Below are positions 5,101 through 12,000 of a stretch of DNA of 15,193 nucleotides, in pieces. Under the pieces are notes generated by a model. That model saw nothing but the letters and a program-made list of their open reading frames with translations, was not told the origin of the DNA and made no database searches. Both the position numbers and the translations under genes were made by a program. Location: the NCBI GenBank assembly GCA_026770585.1, contig MU647021.1:192002-207194 (forward strand), read 5' to 3'. Every line of letters starts with the position of its first letter. Position 1 is the first letter of the stretch. Source of the stretch: Baffinella frigidus (Eukaryota > Cryptophyceae > Cryptomonadales > Baffinellaceae).

Positions 5101-6385
5101 CAGCCCTCCGAGGTGGCTCAAATATTGCCCTGGAACTTTTTAGATTTGCCTTGACAGCGGGGTCGGATCCGACCCCGTAAGGTCAAAAGTTGACACATTT
5201 TCAGGGGGGAATCAACTTGTGGAAATATGTTCCAGAGCACTATTTGAGCCACCTCGGAGGGCTGGTGGTAGCATCAAGTGCCCGGTGAGCTCCTAGGCTG
5301 GGGGTTCGGGGTTGGGGGTTTAAAGGTTCAAGGTTAGAAAGAGGTCTAGGTGTTAGCGTTAAACCCTCAACCCCGGAGGGGTTAGTGGTAAAACTCTGTA
5401 GGGGTTAGCGTTTATGCGTGTAGGATTTGAGGTTGGGGTTTGGGGTTTGGGGTTTCAGGTTTCGGGATCAGGGTTTTGGAATTAGGGTTTATGGTTTATG
5501 GTTTATAGTTTATAGTTTAGCTGCAAGTGTCCCAGGAGCTTCGCGCGTAAGACCTCACGAGTGCTTCAGAGCTCTGAATCAAGGCAGTGACAGGGGGGAA
5601 GGGGCGCGTGGGGGGGGCGCGGGGGAGGGGAGCGGCACCTTGACGTCAGGTCCTTCCCCCAGCTCTGTCTTGGTCAGCGACAGCTGGGAGATGTGTCGCT
5701 TCGGGATCACGAGGATGTGCACCTTAGGGGTTGGGGTTGAGGGTTGAGGGGTTAGGGAACCCCACGTTCGGGTTGAGGGAACCCCTGATGAGGGTGTAGG
5801 GTTTGGGGTGTAGGGTTTGGGGAACCGGAGCTTGCGGGTTGATGTCCTTGAAAGCGAGGACCTTGTCATCCTCGAACACCTGTACAGAGGCGGGCGGCAG
5901 GGGTGTTTCAGAAGAGGAGAGCAACCGCAGCAGGTCAAGAGTCGCATGCACCCCACCAGAGCTGAAGAGGAGGAAAGCCCACTCAGAGAGATTGGTAATT
6001 CATTGCCGAACAACCAGCGTCAGCACCGCACATGCCTCCGCACCTTGTCGCACGGAATCTCCCCGCGGATGATCTTGCCGAAGAGAGTGTCGCCGGAAGG
6101 GTCCGCGGGGGGCTCCACCCCGGTTTTCATGGGGCGCGCTCCACCACCCCCTCCAGCGAGCCGAGGCAGGAGCACGCTGGAGAGCACGCGCGAGTGTGCA
6201 GGGCGCAGGGCCGCCCCCCCGCGCTGGACCCAGCCTTGCCTGCGCGCAATGCCAGCCCCCGCAACACCTGCGGGAGAGGGCGAGAACGCCGCCGCGCTGT
6301 GCACTGCCGCAAGGGCAGGCCGCGCGAGCATGTTCACAAGAACGCACGCAGCTGCGTGTCCACTGAGCCTGCCCTGCAGAGCCAT
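2117..6385 (-). CDS. HINT/HIT-family nucleotide-binding protein, five-exon gene
   Basis: This is a histidine-triad (HIT) family protein of the HINT branch, which in known members hydrolyses purine nucleoside phosphoramidates such as AMP-lysine. Minus-strand exons are 6385-6044, 5879-5826, 5722-5639, 4392-4300 and 2188-2117; every junction is phase 0 and the product is about 214 residues. The order of family landmarks is complete: KIIRGEIPCDK, VFEDDKVLAFKDINPQAP, HILVIPKRHIS, ELLGHLMLVA, RYVINDGKQ, then [20 protein letters not shown] near the C-terminus. The His-x-His-x-His loop supplies the catalytic histidine. Roughly the first 95 residues are rich in Ala, Arg and Ser and nearly free of acidic residues, suggesting an organelle targeting peptide; most HINTs are only about 110-130 residues long. 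Introns 1-3 are GT-AG and intron 4 looks GC-AG. An upstream ATG at 6568 or 6562 is an alternative start. The family assignment is firm; the location and leader length are inferred. Confidence 0.9.
2196..2240 (-). repeat. Telomere-like tract at the 3' end of HINT intron 4
   Basis: On the minus (sense) strand, CCTGAACCCTGAACCCTGAA-type units and CACCCTAAACACAG run directly into the exon 5 acceptor. The array itself therefore forms the pyrimidine-rich tract and the AG. Confidence 0.7.
2394..2482. repeat. MITE-like element, family C (diverged copy)
   Basis: Short ends AAGTGGCG and CGCCACTT face one another. The core contains CTAGGGCCCTACCGTAGGGC, which is shared in inverted orientation with the better copy at 11436-11536. 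Confidence 0.55.
2523..2549 (-). pseudogene. Decayed copy of HINT exon 5
   Basis: On the minus strand, AG is followed by GGC TGC CAG ACC GTG GAC GCG ACT, reading GCQTVDAT. This aligns to GCQSVHHLH of the exon-5 family, but all histidines have been lost. It lies inside HINT intron 4 and cannot supply a HIT motif. Confidence 0.6.
2601..2735. repeat. 27-bp minisatellite, five copies
   Basis: The unit CCAGGACGAGCCCGCCTCGG plus AATCGAT repeats five times, nearly identical. Because 27 is a multiple of three, both strands stay open (IQDEPASES on plus, GSIPRRARP-like on minus). Its place inside a HINT intron, next to a MITE, argues against coding. The last unit is interrupted by MITE A copy 4 at its GATA. 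Confidence 0.9.
2737..2855. mobile_element. MITE family A, copy 4
   Basis: The ends CAGGGGTACCTCGGTCATAA and TTATAAGCGAGGTACTCCTG are flanked by TA at 2735-2736 and 2856-2857. The left flank is the terminal unit of the 27-bp minisatellite, so the insertion came after that array formed. A G run of about 14 precedes the right arm. Confidence 0.8.
2928..2958. repeat. Two tandem 15-16 bp units
   Basis: CACCGATTGTCAACTTT occurs twice in direct succession. The units contain the GTCAAC word of the family I repeats. Confidence 0.6.
2963..2998 (-). pseudogene. Second HINT exon-5 copy with intact HIT motif
   Basis: The minus strand has acceptor AAGCACAG followed in phase 0 by GCQSVHHLHVHV, so the catalytic triad is retained. 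The frame then runs into repeat DNA (TKVDNR) and stops at TGA, losing the Leu-Gly-Gly...Trp tail. It lies in intron 4 upstream of the real exon 5. It could act as an alternative 3' exon or simply be a relic; I favour a relic. Confidence 0.7.
3001..3046 (-). repeat. Telomere-like tract before the exon-5 copy
   Basis: The plus strand carries GGGTTTGGAG, GTTTAGGGTTCAGGG words; the sense (minus) strand is C-rich and runs into the AAGCACAG acceptor of the exon-5 copy. The arrangement parallels the one in front of the true exon 5, so exon and intron end were probably duplicated together. Confidence 0.6.
3085..3195. repeat. Dispersed repeat, copy 2 (partner at 973-1105)
   Basis: The same orientation and landmarks as the copy near 973 are present: CCACGCCAGGTCAT, GGGAATTTCAGAACGCAA, CGTGGTAC, CTCCTCGTCC. 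Its presence both inside the HINT intron and downstream of the gene indicates a mobile or segmentally copied sequence. Confidence 0.6.
3306..3440. repeat. Foldback element, 135 bp, TCTGAGAG ends
   Basis: TCTGAGAG at the left faces CTCTCAGA at the right. Internal blocks also pair: AATGCCTT with AAGGCAT, CTGCCAGCGAAA with TTTCGTTGCCAGC, and TTACTACACA with TGTGTAGTAA. The loop is about 30 bp and T/A-rich. It has no coding capacity. The inner TTACTACACA word also occurs in the large foldback next door. Confidence 0.8.
3523..3846. repeat. Large foldback (arms about 134 bp) with nested palindromes
   Basis: The left arm starts AAAACCGGGGTTCCTTTACA and the right arm ends in its mirror image; over about 134 bp I count only a handful of mismatches. 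Each arm contains its own palindrome, GGCGCGTTTGGTCACGTAAC facing GTTACGTGACCAAACGCGCC around a CCGCGGATATCCG-like centre. The loop (about 3657-3711) contains GCAGGGCACCACGTGTGGCT, which also occurs at about 3461 just outside the left arm. It sits in HINT intron 4. No protein is encoded; ORFs on opposite strands mirror each other. Confidence 0.9.
4036..4088 (-). pseudogene. HINT exon 4 relic, 3' half (copy a)
   Basis: The minus strand reads HEHCPEGGRYAMNDGKQ followed by GCATGC, matching the second half of exon 4 (REHCPDGCRYVINDGKQ, then GCACGC). The 5' half is missing where the right-end sequence of the large foldback (CACCGCCTCACTTGTAAAGG) abuts at about 4090. Confidence 0.75.
4091..4150. 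repeat. Second copy of the large foldback's right end
   Basis: CACCGCCTCACTTGTAAAGG, then a CCCCGGTTTTAAAA block and CCTTTTCT(A/G)GCCTCGAG, repeat 3815-3878. This shows that the terminal part of the foldback and its flank were copied between exon-4 relics. Confidence 0.7.
4169..4219 (-). pseudogene. HINT exon 4 relic, 3' half (copy b)
   Basis: The minus strand reads EHCLGGCSHVINDG, then a TAG stop and Q, so it is a dead copy of the second half of exon 4. The donor position is GA instead of GC or GT. Confidence 0.7.
4300..4392 (-). CDS. HINT exon 4 (intact copy)
   Basis: After the acceptor CCCAAACGCAG, 31 codons read ELLGHLMLVAGDIGREHC then PDGCRYVINDGKQ, the helix and strand that precede the HIT loop in HINT proteins. 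It joins exon 3 and exon 5 in phase 0. The 5' splice site after CAG reads GCACGC, a GC donor; the relic at 4036 has GCATGC at the same place, so GC is ancestral within this array rather than a sequencing error. It is the only full-length, stop-free copy among the related fragments here. Confidence 0.9.
4362..4477. repeat. Segmental duplication, copy 1 (partner 4622-4737)
   Basis: About 115 bp covering the 5' part of exon 4, its acceptor and the adjoining intron (GCGTTTGGGGTTAGCGTTTA, ACCACGCTGGAGGGCTCGAG, CTTAGCCAGATCTGGCT) recur at 4622-4737 with few differences. The copy at this position belongs to the functional exon. Confidence 0.8.
4603..4653 (-). pseudogene. HINT exon 4 relic, 5' half (copy c)
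   Basis: After AACGCAG the minus strand reads EVLGHLMLVAADIGRGRC, the start of exon 4, and then diverges. It lies in intron 3 within the segmental duplication and still has its acceptor. It lacks the NDGKQ end and donor. Confidence 0.75.
4772..4828 (-). pseudogene. HINT exon 4 relic, 5' half (copy d)
   Basis: After ACCGCAG the minus strand reads EVLGHLMLVAADIGRGHCPN and then runs into intron-like sequence. The acceptor is intact but the second half is missing. Confidence 0.75.
4891..4928 (-). pseudogene. HINT exon 4 relic (copy e)
   Basis: A short minus-strand fragment reads QKLFGHLLLVAAE, related to ELLGHLMLVA of exon 4. Telomere-like GGGTTATGGGTTAGGGG follows on the plus strand. Confidence 0.6.
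4929..5010 (-). repeat. Telomere-like tract in HINT intron 3
   Basis: The plus strand shows GGGTTATGGGTTAGGGGTTA and related words, so the gene's sense strand reads CCCTAACCC. A small exon-4-like fragment (HCPDG sense) follows at about 5011-5036. Confidence 0.65.
5080..5292 (-). pseudogene. HINT exon 4 relic split by a MITE (copy f)
   Basis: The minus strand begins ELTGHLML at 5292, is interrupted at 5270-5096, and resumes as VAAEI. Joining the two sides at a single TA restores the GACTAGCATCAA arrangement seen in the uninterrupted copies at about 4629 and 4802. Confidence 0.8.
5097..5268. mobile_element. MITE family E, with TA target duplication
   Basis: The ends CCAACAGCCCTCCGAGGTGG and CCACCTCGGAGGGCTGGTGG are inverted, and pairing continues through CTCAAATA/TATTTGAG and GGAAC/GTTCC, about 40 bp per arm. 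TA lies on both sides (5095-5096, 5269-5270). The centre carries the perfect palindrome GGGGTCGGATCCGACCCC. The 172-bp element has no transposase. TA duplication is typical of Tc1/mariner-type transposition. A relative lies at 14787-14957. Confidence 0.9.
5300..5520 (-). repeat. Telomere-like tracts at the 5' side of HINT intron 3
   Basis: The plus strand is a patchwork of GGGGTT, GGTTTAGGG-like, GGTTTGGGGTTTGGGG and TTTATGG words. The sense strand of HINT is thus C-rich and CCCTAAA-like. The 5521-5638 remainder reaches the exon 3 donor through G-rich plus-strand sequence without other features. Confidence 0.65.
5639..5722 (-). CDS. HINT exon 3
   Basis: The acceptor CCCCTAAG is followed by GTG CAC ATC, reading VHILVIPKRHISQLSLTKTE and then LGEGPDVK. 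HILVIPK.HI is a hallmark strand of HINT proteins. The donor is AAG|GTGCCG in phase 0; an alternative GT six bases earlier would also keep phase and drop two residues. Confidence 0.88.
5723..5825 (-). other. HINT intron 2, entirely telomere-like
   Basis: This 103-nt intron starts GTTCCCCAAACCCTACACCC on the sense strand and ends AACCCCTAAG. Nearly the whole length is degenerate CCCTAAA-type units. There is no separate pyrimidine tract; the array supplies the acceptor. Confidence 0.8.
5826..5879 (-). CDS. HINT exon 2
   Basis: Eighteen codons read VFEDDKVLAFKDINPQAP, the conserved HINT segment after the first helix. The acceptor is CTGTACAG and the donor CCG|GTTCCC, both phase 0. Confidence 0.92.
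6044..6385 (-). CDS. HINT exon 1 with targeting-like leader
   Basis: From ATG at 6385, 114 codons end in DTLFGKIIRGEIPCDK, the N-terminal HINT signature. The leader (residues 1 to about 95) is Ala/Arg/Ser-rich with essentially no Asp or Glu, as in mitochondrial or plastid transit peptides. The donor is AAG|GTGCGG, followed by a 164-nt intron (6043-5880). The start is chosen because it gives a plausible leader and leaves a short gap to the divergent gene; ATGs at 6562 and 6568 are also in frame but would overlap that gene. Confidence 0.8.
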
Positions 6386-6519
6386 TTCCTGTTCTTCGAT
6401 CGCGAGCAGCCCCGGAAAGCCATCCAGGACTGCCCGGTTTCCGTATCGGGTACGGTTGGGGCGAGGTTCAGCTCTCCGGCAGCTGTGGGGAGCTGTGGTG
6501 GCACTCTCGTGGGACACCA
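6386..6519. promoter_or_regulatory. Presumed shared promoter between divergent genes
   Basis: About 134 bp separate the chosen starts of HINT (minus) and the coiled-coil gene (plus). No TATA box is obvious. It is named as a promoter region only from the head-to-head layout and the switch of telomere-like repeat orientation across it. Confidence 0.35.
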
Positions 6520-7104
6520 ATGGTGCTAGACGGGCCGCCCGTACCAGCGCCGCACCGAACATATACATCTTTCCTTCACCCCTCCCCACCTCATCCCTCG
6601 GCGCCAGCTCATCGAAGGCCCACGCCCCCGAAATGCAGGGCACCCAGGCCCCCGCCGAGCAAGGCTGTGGCGTCTGTCGGTCGTATCCATCGCGCCATCG
6701 CGGCTGGAGGGGACACGGGGCGTGCGAAGACAGCGTTCCCGGAGGTGTGCGCGCAGTTCTCGACCTTCCACGGCTTTGCATCTTCACCCTCGGAAGCGGC
6801 GCAGCCGCGTGGATCTGTCCTGTGGACCGACCCACACGCGACCGCCAAGCCGAAGCGGGTCCGGCCAGCGTCGGCGTCGGCATCGCTGCGGCTCGGAAGA
6901 ACGAGGATCGCGGAACAGCAGAGCGAGGAGGTTTTCGAAGGCCCGTATGCTGCCGACCCTCGCCCGCCTCGCCCGACCAGCGCCGGGACGCAGCGGGGCA
7001 GCGGCGGCACGCACCGCATCTTGACGGTGCGTGGGGGAGGGGGGTCTGCGGATGGGCGCTCCCGCGAGGACGACGCCAGCGAGATCCAGAAGCTGCGGGG
7101 GCAG
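6520..7104 (+). CDS. Coiled-coil gene exon 1
   Basis: ATG at 6520 opens a frame of 195 codons ending EIQKLRGQ at GCAG|GTGGCA. The beginning is Pro/His/Ser-rich, the middle has Arg/Ala/Ser runs (PASASASLRLGR), and the end starts the coiled coil. Longer overlapping frames on both strands are also open because of high GC. This frame is preferred because it alone continues in phase into exon 2 with heptad character. The exact start is uncertain. Confidence 0.6.
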
Positions 7105-8864
7105 GTGGCAGATCTCCTAAACCCTGAACACTAAACCCTACACCCTAAACCCTAAACCCTGCACCCTAAGCCCGAAACCCTGCACCCTACACCCTACGCC
7201 CTACACCCCTACCCCCTATGTAGCCCTTATCTGCCGAAAAAGGTACGTGATCATTTTTTTTAGCAGGAATCAGGTGTAGGGATTTGAATTTAGCGCAGGA
7301 CGGTTTTCCGGGTCTCATAAATCAGGAAATTCTCGGGTCGTTTAGCACCAATTACTCAATTTGTTCAGCTTAGCGAGCCTGACAAGCTGGTGTTTTTTTT
7401 ATAATTTTCCATTAAGAGGCGGCTTAATTAAAAAATGCCAAAGTTGACATTTGAGCCTTTTGACGTCTCAGGACGTCGCAGGCACTTAAGGGATAACCCC
7501 TAACCCCTAAACCACACACCCTAAACCCTAAACCCTAAACCCTAAACCCTAAACCCTAAACCCTAAACCCTACACCCTAAACCCCAAACCCTAAACCCTC
7601 CCCCCCAACCCCAAACCCTAACCCCCAACGCAGGTGACAGAGCTGCGGAACATCCTGAAGCAGGGGCGGCGCGAGGAGAGGGAGAGCCGCGAGCTGAGCG
7701 AGAGCAGGGGGCGAGAGCTCAGGTTCAAGCCCAAGAACCCGAACCCCGAAACAACACCCTGAAGGAGAGGCGGCGCGAGGAGAGGGAGAGCCGCGAGCTG
7801 AGCGAGAGCAGGGGGCGAGAGCTCAGGTTCAAGCCCAAGAACCCGAACCCCGAAACAACACCCTGAAGGAGAGGCGGCGCGAGGAGAGGGAGAGCCGCGA
7901 GCTGAGCGAGAGCAGGGGGCGAGAGCTCAGGTTCAAGCCCGAGAACCCGAACCCCGAAACAATCGGGTTTCGGCGGCGCGAGGATAGGTGGAGCCGCGAG
8001 CTGAGCGAGATCAGGGTGCGTGAGCTCAGGTTCAACCCCGAAACCCGAAACCCCTGAACCTAACCCCCAACCCCCAACACCAACACCCCAAACTCCAAAC
8101 AACGAACCCTCACCCCCAAACCCCAAAAGCGAGAGCAGGGGGTGGGAGCTCAGGTTCAACCCCGAAACCCGAATCCCGAAACCTTCACCCCCAAACCCCC
8201 AACTCCAAACACCGAACCCTCACCCCAAACCCCCAAAAGCGAGAGTAGGGGGCGTGAGCTGAGGTTCAACCCCGACACCCGAAACCCCTGAACCTAACCC
8301 GCAAACCCCAACACCCCAACACCCCAACACCCCAACACCCCAACACCCCAACACCCCAAACCCCAAACACCGAACCCTAAACCCCAACCCTCAAAGACGA
8401 GAGCAGGGGGTCGTAGCCGAGGTTTAACCCCGAAAGCCGAAACCCGAAACCTCAACCCCCAAATCCCCAAACCCCGAAACGCCAAACACCAAACACCAAA
8501 CCCTATTCCAGCCCCCCAAAGCGAGAGACCGGGGGATGGGAGCTGAGGTTCAACCCCGAAACCCGAATCCCGAAACCTTCACCCCCAAACCCCCAAACCC
8601 CAACCCCCCAACCCCGAACCCTAACCCCCGAACCCCAAAAGCGAGAGCAGGGACCTCGCGGAGCGCGTTCGGCGCGACGGACAGGCGGGAAATGGCTCAA
8701 GCCACAGCCTGGGAAATGCCTCAAGCTCCAGCCTCGATTTGGTCCGCGCCGGCCAGGCGGGAAATGGCTCGAGCCACAGCCTCGATTTGGTGCACTTGGG
8801 CGAGCAGCGCGTGCGGCGCGCGTCTGTCGCGTCGGACGCGCTCACTTGCAGGTTGCCCCACACC

Positions 8865-8896
<32 letters not shown>

Positions 8897-9014
8897 ACCC
8901 TAGAGCTTAAACCCTCAACCCTAGAGCTTAAACCCTAAACCCTAAACCCTAAACCCTCAACCCCGAACCCTAAACCCTAAACCCCAAATCCTCAACCCTA
9001 AACACTCAACCCTA

Positions 9015-9092
<78 letters not shown>

Positions 9093-12000
9093 ACCCCGCA
9101 CCCTAATCCCTCCACCCTTCACCCTCAACCCCAAAGCTGCAACCCTATGCGCTGTCCCCTAAGCCCTGACCCCCGGACCCTCAACCCCTCACAGGACCCC
9201 TGAGCGCGGGCGCGACCAAAGCGCGTATGGGGAGGGGGTGCGCTTATCGGCGCTGGAATTCGAGGTACAGGGGTGGTTCGAAAGGGTGGACGTGCACCGC
9301 CCCTAGGGTGGTCATATGCTCCAGTCTTGCTCACCAAATTGGTGAGCCCAACTCGACTGAGACAGAGCGGTTAGGCGTTCGGCGTTGGGTTTGAGGGGTT
9401 AGGGTTGGGCGTTAGGCGTTGGGTTTGAGGGTTTCATCGCCGCGTGGGACGCCCGAGCGCAGTGAGTATGGCGAGGGGGTGCGCTTATCGGCGCTGGAAT
9501 TCGAGGCACAGGGGTTACTCAAAATTTAGGCGGGCCCTCAAAGTGGACCACATCCAGGCTGGAGCTTGACCGTTTCCTGCGGCCAGAGCCTCAAATTCGA
9601 GGCTTTGGCTGAAGGAAATGTGTCGAGCTCACTAGCAGGACCCCCAAGCGCGGGCGCGGCAAAGGAGGGTATGGGGAGGGTGTGCGCTTGTCGGCGCTGG
9701 AGTTTTAGGTACAGGGGTTTTCTCTCTCGGGGGTTGGGGTTGATTTGGTGTCACGGATTTGCGTCTGCCGTGCATCAGCATACGCGTGTTGACCACTGAA
9801 CAGGGGTTACTCGAAGTTGACAGGATGCACCGCCCCTAGGGTGGTCGTATGCTCCTAGGATTAGCCCTAGTGCAAGACCCTACGGCGGTGCGTGCCCTTG
9901 ATTTCGAGCAACCCCTGTAGGCGATTCCTTCCTCGGGGTTGGTTTTGATTTGTTGTCACGGATTTGGGTTTGCCGTTTGCATGAGCCCTTGGATTCCCAC
10001 TTGCCTCGATGGAAACCCCAAGCTCCAATGATAGGCGATGCCTAGCTTCTAGCTCTGTCTCAGTCTATTTGGGCCCACCAATTTGGTGAGCCCGGGCTCT
10101 TCTCCGCTCCAAAATTGACCGGTTTGTACCGCACGCCCAGCATGTCAACTTGAGAACAGTCGGTCAACCCGAGTGAGGCAGCGCTAGAGCTTGGTGCCAG
10201 ACTGGTTTCTTCTCACGGATTTGCATGTGCCGTGCATGCGCCCCTCGATGCCCGCTTTCGTTACGCAAGCTTCCAGCCCTGGATGGCTTTTCTGGGCCCT
10301 GAAGCGGATCAAATCCCCTTTCGGGGCCTGAAATTTTTCAAAGTCTGAAAAGGGGGTGAGCGTAGAGGAGATTTGATCCGCTTCAGGTCCCAAAAAAGCC
10401 CATCAGGGCTGGAAGCTTGCCAAACTAGCTTGCCACCAGCCCTGCGAAGCGGACCAAATTGACGATTGTTTGGAGCTGTGTCCTCGGGTGGCACATTCGT
10501 TTTCCAAGGTGCCGCCCGAAGAATTGGCGCATGCCCCAGCCTCGATTTGGTCCGCCTCGGAGGGCTGGTGGTGCCTTGATCGCATCCCTGGAATCAAGTC
10601 TCCTCTCTTCTCGATTACCACCAACCCTCACGGTTGGACCAAATCACCGATTTTAGGCTTGAGATTTACCCTTGCAGAGACCCCGGATCCGGGGTCTCAG
10701 CAAGGGTAAATCTAAAAGCTAGAATCGACGATTTGGTCCGATCGTGAGGGTTGGTGGTACTCTCAGCCTGGAGATGAGTGATCCAAAAGTCTGTGAGCCT
10801 CACGACAAGCCCGCCTCGGTGGGAGTCCTCGCAAGTGAGCGTCCGCACGGCCACTTTTGACAACCACTTTTGACAACCACCGGAATCAGGTAGGTGCCTC
10901 CAGCTCGCGAGCCGAGACCGTCAGGGCGTGTTTTCACCCAAAAGTTGACGGATTTGTACCACGGACCCGGGATGTCAACTTGAGAATAGTGCACTCTCTG
11001 GGACACAAGTCGACTTTTAAGTTGGCGCCGCGCACTACCCACGTATCCCCTCTTCACGAGCCTCTGCACTGGAAAGCTAAACGCGATCCGAAAGCAAAAA
11101 TGCTTTCTCTGCAGTCCTTTCTACGGAAGGGCGTGTCGTTGGCATATGTTGGGAGAAATTAAAACCTAAAGGACCTAAAGGACTTACTCCAGCCTGCCAC
11201 TCGGTACGGGGCACGTCCCTCCCCTGAGATCGGGGGAGAGACGTGACAAGTTGCTGACTTTTGGCGCGTGTTTCTTGGGCAAGAATCCAATAATTAACTT
11301 AAGCATGGTTCCTCGTAGTGTTCCGAGGGGGCTCCAGCCTCCTCTCGCACCCTCGGGGAATTCAAACCCTTAACCCTCACCCCAAACCTCTAATCCCGAA
11401 ACCCTGAGAATCTGCACCCTACACCCTAACCCATATCCCTTAAGTGGTCAGTAGGCGCATACGCCCTACCGTAGGGCCCTAGTACCTGCATAGGACTTCT
11501 TGATGGTCAAATTTGACCGGCTGGCCACTTAAGGGATGACCATGTGGAGGGCCCCGTGCTCAACACCCTGCCGAGCATAGTACATGCACCCTCGGCCGGT
11601 AGGGAATTTCATAATCAGAGCTCATAACTATAGATTTGTAAAGTCGCTCGTTGCTGGTACACAGTTTTAAAACTACCGGGTTTTTTATCAAAGAATTGGA
11701 GCCCTTTTGAGTTTTGAATGAGCCTAGTTTCATCATTTTTACCACGAAAGCGACTTGACAAATCTATAGTTATGAACTCTCACTATTAAGCCGGAGCCGC
11801 TCGCGTCATTCTCGAAGAAAAGGCTCCAACTCCCGAAACACCCCACATCTGAAGCAACGGCTCCAATTCCCGAAAAACCCGACATCTGAAGCAACGGCTC
11901 CAATTCCCGAACGCAGGTAGAGGGGCTGCGCCTGAACGTGGCCGCGCGCGCGCGGGATCTGCTGCACCAAGTCGGGACCGTCGAAGCCGCTCTGGCCTGC

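Larger units (their letters stand above)
9737..10245. repeat. Three copies of a TCACGGATTTG repeat
   Basis: A TTGATTTG(G/T)TGTCACGGATTTG-like block followed by TGCCGTGCATG-like sequence occurs near 9739, 9945 and (shortened to TCTCACGGATTTG) 10208. The copies are separated by the family B MITE and by a family I repeat. They are not recognised as a known element. Confidence 0.6.

Noticed and set aside
6020-6883. Full 287-codon minus-strand frame as HINT exon 1
   Set aside because: The 3' part is HINT, but starting at 6883 would run antisense through the rightward gene's first exon; the internal ATG at 6385 gives a better leader.
5817-7127. 436-codon open frame on the plus strand
   Set aside because: It crosses the HINT exons 1 and 2 on the opposite strand, reads Arg/Pro/Ala-rich sequence typical of a GC-rich antisense shadow, and has no exon partner downstream.
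7516-7573. Chromosome end or telomere
   Set aside because: The CCCTAAA run is short, flanked by exons and lies within an intron, so it is interstitial.
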